Assembly (NCBI GenBank): GCA_964406375.1
Contig: CAYORM010000028.1
Span: forward strand, 1 to 34,519
DNA: 34,519 bases
Reading direction: 5' to 3'
Source of the DNA: CAYORM01 sp964406375
GTDB taxonomy: Bacteria > Pseudomonadota > Alphaproteobacteria > DSM-16000 > Inquilinaceae
In this document: piece by piece, positions 31,227 through 34,519 of the stretch
How the letters are laid out: each line of letters opens with the position of its first letter
Numbering within the stretch: position 1 is the first letter of the stretch
Notes under the pieces: model-generated
Database searches by the model: none
What the model saw: only the letters and a program-made list of their open reading frames with translations
Told to the model about the DNA's origin: nothing
Made by a program: the position numbers and the translations under genes

Positions 31227-31760
31227 ATGAGCTCGAGCGCCGCCACCCGTGCCGGCCGACCGGCAGCCGGTGCCCCCTCGCCGCCGGTGCTGTTCGAGGC
31301 GGTGCTGAAGCCGCGGCGCAGCCTGGGGCCACGCGGAATCGCGCTGCTGTCGGCCGCGGTCGGCGCGGCCAGCCTCACCACCGGTGCGGTGTTCTGGATC
31401 GCCGGCGCTTGGCCGGTCATCGGCTTCTGCGGCGTCGATGCGTTCCTTCTGTGGCTGCTGCTGCGCCTCAACCAGCGGCGCGGCGAGCGCCGCTATGAGG
31501 CGATCAGGCTGACTGAGGCGGCACTGACGATCGAGCATGGCGACCATCGCGGCGTTTTCGCCCGCGTCACGCTGCAGCCCTATTGGCTGCGGATCGAGAC
31601 CGACCAGTCGGAGTTCGGGCAGAGCCGCGTCACGCTGTCGAGCCATGGCCAGAGCGTGACGATCGGCTGGTTTCTCTCACCCGTCGAGCGGGTGGCGCTG
31701 GCCGAAGCGCTCAAGGGCGCGCTGGCGCGGCTGCGCCGTCCGGATTTCGCCGGCGCCTGA
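31227..31760 (+). CDS. DUF2244 domain membrane protein
   Basis: A 177-residue protein with two membrane segments (about 37-58 and 63-80: GIALLSAAVGAASLTTGAVFWIAG and WPVIGFCGVDAFLLWLLLRL). RRGERRYEAIRLTEAALTI follows and then a soluble C-terminal part (VFARVTLQPYWLRIETDQ), matching DUF2244. The function is unknown. The pairing with a divergent nth gene is familiar in alphaproteobacteria. Start 31227 lies within 18 bases of the nth start, so promoters of one gene probably lie inside the other. Confidence 0.83.
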   Translation: MSSSAATRAGRPAAGAPSPPVLFEAVLKPRRSLGPRGIALLSAAVGAASLTTGAVFWIAGAWPVIGFCGVDAFLLWLLLRLNQRRGERRYEAIRLTEAALTIEHGDHRGVFARVTLQPYWLRIETDQSEFGQSRVTLSSHGQSVTIGWFLSPVERVALAEALKGALARLRRPDFAGA

Positions 31761-31852
31761 CGGGGAGAGAGGCGTCCGCCTTCGGTCGAGAGCAGCGGCC
31801 TTAAAGGGATCACGACGCCAGCAGGCGGCACGCGCACTGCCGTGCCCGGGCC

Positions 31853-32656
31853 TCAATCACCGAGGCCGAGGACATCCGCCATGCCGTAGAGTCCGGGCGG
31901 GCGCCCCTGGGCCCAGATCGCGGCGCGGACGGCCCCGCGCGCGAATAGCCCGCGATCGGAGGCCCGATGCGTCAGCTCGATCCGCTCGCCGGGACCGGCC
32001 AGGATCACGCTGTGATCGCCGACCACCTCGCCGCCGCGCAGCACGGCGAAGCCGATCGCCCCCTCCGGCCGCGCCCCCTCGCGGTCGATCGCCTTGACCG
32101 CATCGAGCGCGACGCCGCGCCCCTCGGCGGCGGCCCGGCCGAGCAGCAGCGCGGTGCCCGACGGCGCGTCGATCTTGTGCCGGTGGTGCATCTCGACGAT
32201 CTCGATGTCGAAACCGGCATCGAGCGCCGCGGCCGCCCGCCGGACGAGGGCGGCGAGCAGGTTGACGCCGAGCGACATGTTGGCGGAGTGGACGATCGTC
32301 GCCCCCCGCGCCGCCGCGGCGAGGGCGGCCATATCCTCGGGGCCGAGCCCGGTGGTGCCGGCGACATGCACCTTGCCGCGCTCGGCGGCGAGGGTCGCGA
32401 AGTGGCGGGTTGCCGCGGGCCGGGTGAAATCGATGACGGCGTCGGAGGCATCGAAGAGGGAAGCGGCATCATCGCCGACGATGATGCCGGACGGCATGCC
32501 GCCGGCGAGAACGCCGGCATCCTGCCCGACCAGCGGGCTGCCCGGTGCCTCGACCGCGCCCGCGAGGACCGCGCCGGCCTCGCCGATCGCACGGATGACC
32601 ATCCGGCCCATCCGACCACCGGCGCCCACCACGCCGATCCGCACCGCTTGTGTCAT
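31853..32656 (-). CDS. dapB: 4-hydroxy-tetrahydrodipicolinate reductase
   Basis: A 267-residue enzyme of lysine and diaminopimelate synthesis, reducing the DapA product with NAD(P)H. The nucleotide motif GAGGRMGR is at 11-18. VAGTTGL follows near 98, and the signature EMHHRHKIDAPSGTA is at 155-169, with the catalytic His157/His158 and Lys161. Length is normal for the family. GGGCGAGGG precedes the ATG. It is downstream of dnaJ on the same strand with a 61-base gap, a common alphaproteobacterial order. The 92 bases between it and the DUF2244 gene hold nothing recognised. Confidence 0.96.
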   Translation of the reverse strand: MTQAVRIGVVGAGGRMGRMVIRAIGEAGAVLAGAVEAPGSPLVGQDAGVLAGGMPSGIIVGDDAASLFDASDAVIDFTRPAATRHFATLAAERGKVHVAGTTGLGPEDMAALAAAARGATIVHSANMSLGVNLLAALVRRAAAALDAGFDIEIVEMHHRHKIDAPSGTALLLGRAAAEGRGVALDAVKAIDREGARPEGAIGFAVLRGGEVVGDHSVILAGPGERIELTHRASDRGLFARGAVRAAIWAQGRPPGLYGMADVLGLGD

Positions 32657-32717
32657 CCCTCGCCCTTCCGGATCAGGCGGCCGGCTATGGCCGCGCCCGG
32701 CCCCTTCTACCCGCCTT

Positions 32718-33842
32718 CTATTCCTTGAAGAACTCCTTGACGCGGGAGAAGAAGCCCTGGGATTCCGGGCTCGACCGCCCGCCGCCTTCGCGCTCGAACT
32801 CCTCGAGCAGCTCGCGCTGGCGCTTGGTCAGGTTGACCGGCGTCTCGACCTTCACCACGACATAGAGGTCGCCGCGCTGGGTCGAGCGCAGCACCGTCAT
32901 CCCCTTGCCGCGCAGCCGGAAGCGCGCCCCGGTCTGGGTGCCGGCCGGTACGGTGATCTTCGTGCGGCCGCCATCGATCGAGGGGACCTCGATCGGACCG
33001 CCGAGCGCCGCCGTCGTCATCGGGATCGGCGCCCGACAATAGAGATCGGGGCCCTCGCGCTGGAACAGCCCGTGCGGCTTGATCGACAGGAAGATGTAGA
33101 GATCGCCATTGGGCGCGCCGCGCATCCCCGCCTCGCCCTCGCCGGCGAGCCGGATGCGGGTGCCGTCCTCCACGCCGGCGGGGATGTCGACCTTGAGGGT
33201 CTTCTCCTTGCGCTGCCGGCCGGAGCCGCCGCAGGCCAGGCACGGATTCTTGATCACGCGGCCCTGGCCGTTACAGCTCGGGCAGGTGCGTTCGACGGTG
33301 AAAAAGCCCTGGCTGGCGCGCACCCGGCCGGCGCCGGCGCAGGTCGGGCAGGTGGTCGGCTGGCTGCCGGCCTCGGCGCCAGAACCGCTGCAGACCTCGC
33401 AGGTGACGGAGGACGGGACCCGCACCGTCGTCTGGCGGCCGGCGAAGGCGTCCTCGAGCGTGATCTCCAGATTGTAGCGGACATCGGCGCCGCGTCCGGT
33501 GCGCCCACGGCCGCCGCTGCGCCGGCCGCCCATGAAGTCGCCGAACATCTCCTCGAAGATGTCGGCGAAGCCGCCCTGTGCGAAATCGAAGCCCCCGGGG
33601 CGACCGCCGCCGGCTCCCTCGAAGGCAGCGTGGCCGAAGCGGTCGTATGCCGCGCGCTTCTGCTCGTCCTTCAGGACGTCGTAGGCTTCGTTGATCTCCT
33701 TGAAACGCTTCTCGGCCTCGGTATCGCCCGGATTGCGATCCGGGTGATACTTCATCGCCAGCTTGCGATAGGCCTTCTTCAGCTCGTCGGCGCTGGCGGA
33801 TCGCGAGACGCCGAGCAGTTCGTAATAATCCTGCTTCGCCAT
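32718..33842 (-). CDS. dnaJ: Molecular chaperone DnaJ (Hsp40)
   Basis: A 374-residue co-chaperone of DnaK. The J domain (1-70) carries HPD at 33-35. A Gly/Phe-rich region follows (about 75-130). The zinc domain (about 150-205) has four CxxCxGxG repeats: CEVCSGSG, CPTCAGAG, CPSCNGQG and CLACGGSG. The C-terminal peptide-binding domains complete a type I DnaJ. The start has GAGGA upstream. It is 155 bases downstream of dnaK, the usual order. Confidence 0.97.
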   Translation of the reverse strand: MAKQDYYELLGVSRSASADELKKAYRKLAMKYHPDRNPGDTEAEKRFKEINEAYDVLKDEQKRAAYDRFGHAAFEGAGGGRPGGFDFAQGGFADIFEEMFGDFMGGRRSGGRGRTGRGADVRYNLEITLEDAFAGRQTTVRVPSSVTCEVCSGSGAEAGSQPTTCPTCAGAGRVRASQGFFTVERTCPSCNGQGRVIKNPCLACGGSGRQRKEKTLKVDIPAGVEDGTRIRLAGEGEAGMRGAPNGDLYIFLSIKPHGLFQREGPDLYCRAPIPMTTAALGGPIEVPSIDGGRTKITVPAGTQTGARFRLRGKGMTVLRSTQRGDLYVVVKVETPVNLTKRQRELLEEFEREGGGRSSPESQGFFSRVKEFFKE

Positions 33843-33916
33843 CCGATCCTCAGAACATGCGGCTGCTGCCGCGCGGCACGGGCGGGGTCATCATCGGGTC
33901 CGTCCGCCAAAGACAT

Positions 33917-33939
33917 CCCCCGCGGCCAGGCCGCGGGGG
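33917..33939. terminator. Strong hairpin in the dnaK-dnaJ gap
   Basis: CCCCCGCGGCC, one base, GGCCGCGGGGG: an 11-bp perfect inverted repeat in the 155-base gap (33843-33997) between dnaK and dnaJ. No T-run follows on the minus strand, so partial termination or RNA processing that lowers dnaJ relative to dnaK is more likely than full termination. Confidence 0.5.
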
Positions 33940-33959
33940 AGTCTGCGGACGCTCGCTGT

Positions 33960-33986
33960 GCCCGGGTGGGCGCATGCCGCCCGGGC
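33960..33986. other. Second hairpin just after dnaK
   Basis: GCCCGGG (33960-33966) pairs with CCCGGGC (33980-33986), and an inner GGC/GCC pair closes a GCAT loop. It begins 11 bases after the dnaK stop on the minus strand. Together with the hairpin at 33917 it forms a tandem stem-loop region. Confidence 0.4.
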
Positions 33987-33997
33987 CGCGAGCGCCA

Positions 33998-34519
<522 letters not shown>

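Overview
The window is GC-rich chromosomal DNA from an alphaproteobacterium. Evidence is the dnaK-dnaJ-dapB order, nth next to a DUF2244 gene, a CCA-encoding tRNA-Val(GAC), and heavy use of solute-binding-protein ABC importers. A Hyphomicrobiales (Rhizobiales) or Rhodospirillales member is likely; the genus cannot be read from the sequence. No phage, transposase, integrase, CRISPR array or rRNA gene was seen. No gap without a gene exceeds 300 bases.

Layout. (1) 1-8659, all on the minus strand: a LuxR-type regulator, then two proline-iminopeptidase-like hydrolases, an oligopeptide-binding protein, permeases DppB and DppC, a single-chain DppD-DppF ATPase, and a truncated sugar-phosphate isomerase. 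This matches the 'LuxR solo + pip + peptide ABC transporter' loci known from plant-associated bacteria (PipR, OryR, XccR, PsoR type). A 20-bp lux-box-like palindrome lies between the regulator and the first peptidase. It is the most interesting part of the window. (2) 8870-10942, plus strand: a Gfo/Idh/MocA dehydrogenase and a second sugar-phosphate isomerase, divergent from the luxR gene. (3) 11021-12198: a small conserved-looking protein and a complete class D beta-lactamase. (4) 12479-29064: a catabolic island. It holds an RraA-like protein, a TauD-like dioxygenase, a complete polyamine-type ABC importer, an MFS protein, and a LysR regulator divergent from a guanidinobutyrase-like ureohydrolase. 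Then come an HpcH-type aldolase, a metallo-beta-lactamase-fold hydrolase, a Tat-type binding protein, a Rieske oxygenase, a second set of two permeases plus ATPase, and a convergent TetR regulator. (5) 29266-34519: housekeeping genes: tRNA-Val, N-formylglutamate amidohydrolase, nth, DUF2244, dapB, dnaJ and the 3' end of dnaK.

How the genes may work together. In region 1 the regulator probably senses a small, perhaps plant-derived, amide or peptide-like compound. The Dpp-type system would import it and the two peptidases would process it; the operon's own lux-box-like site would give positive control. In region 4 two PotABCD-type importers, two oxygenases (2-oxoglutarate/Fe and Rieske), a ureohydrolase and two pyruvate-aldolase-type proteins suggest uptake and oxidative breakdown of guanidino or other amine compounds. 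A shared 14-bp palindrome upstream of the RraA gene and of the second binding protein suggests joint control by a regulator that is not obvious in the window. These pathway statements are inferences from gene content.
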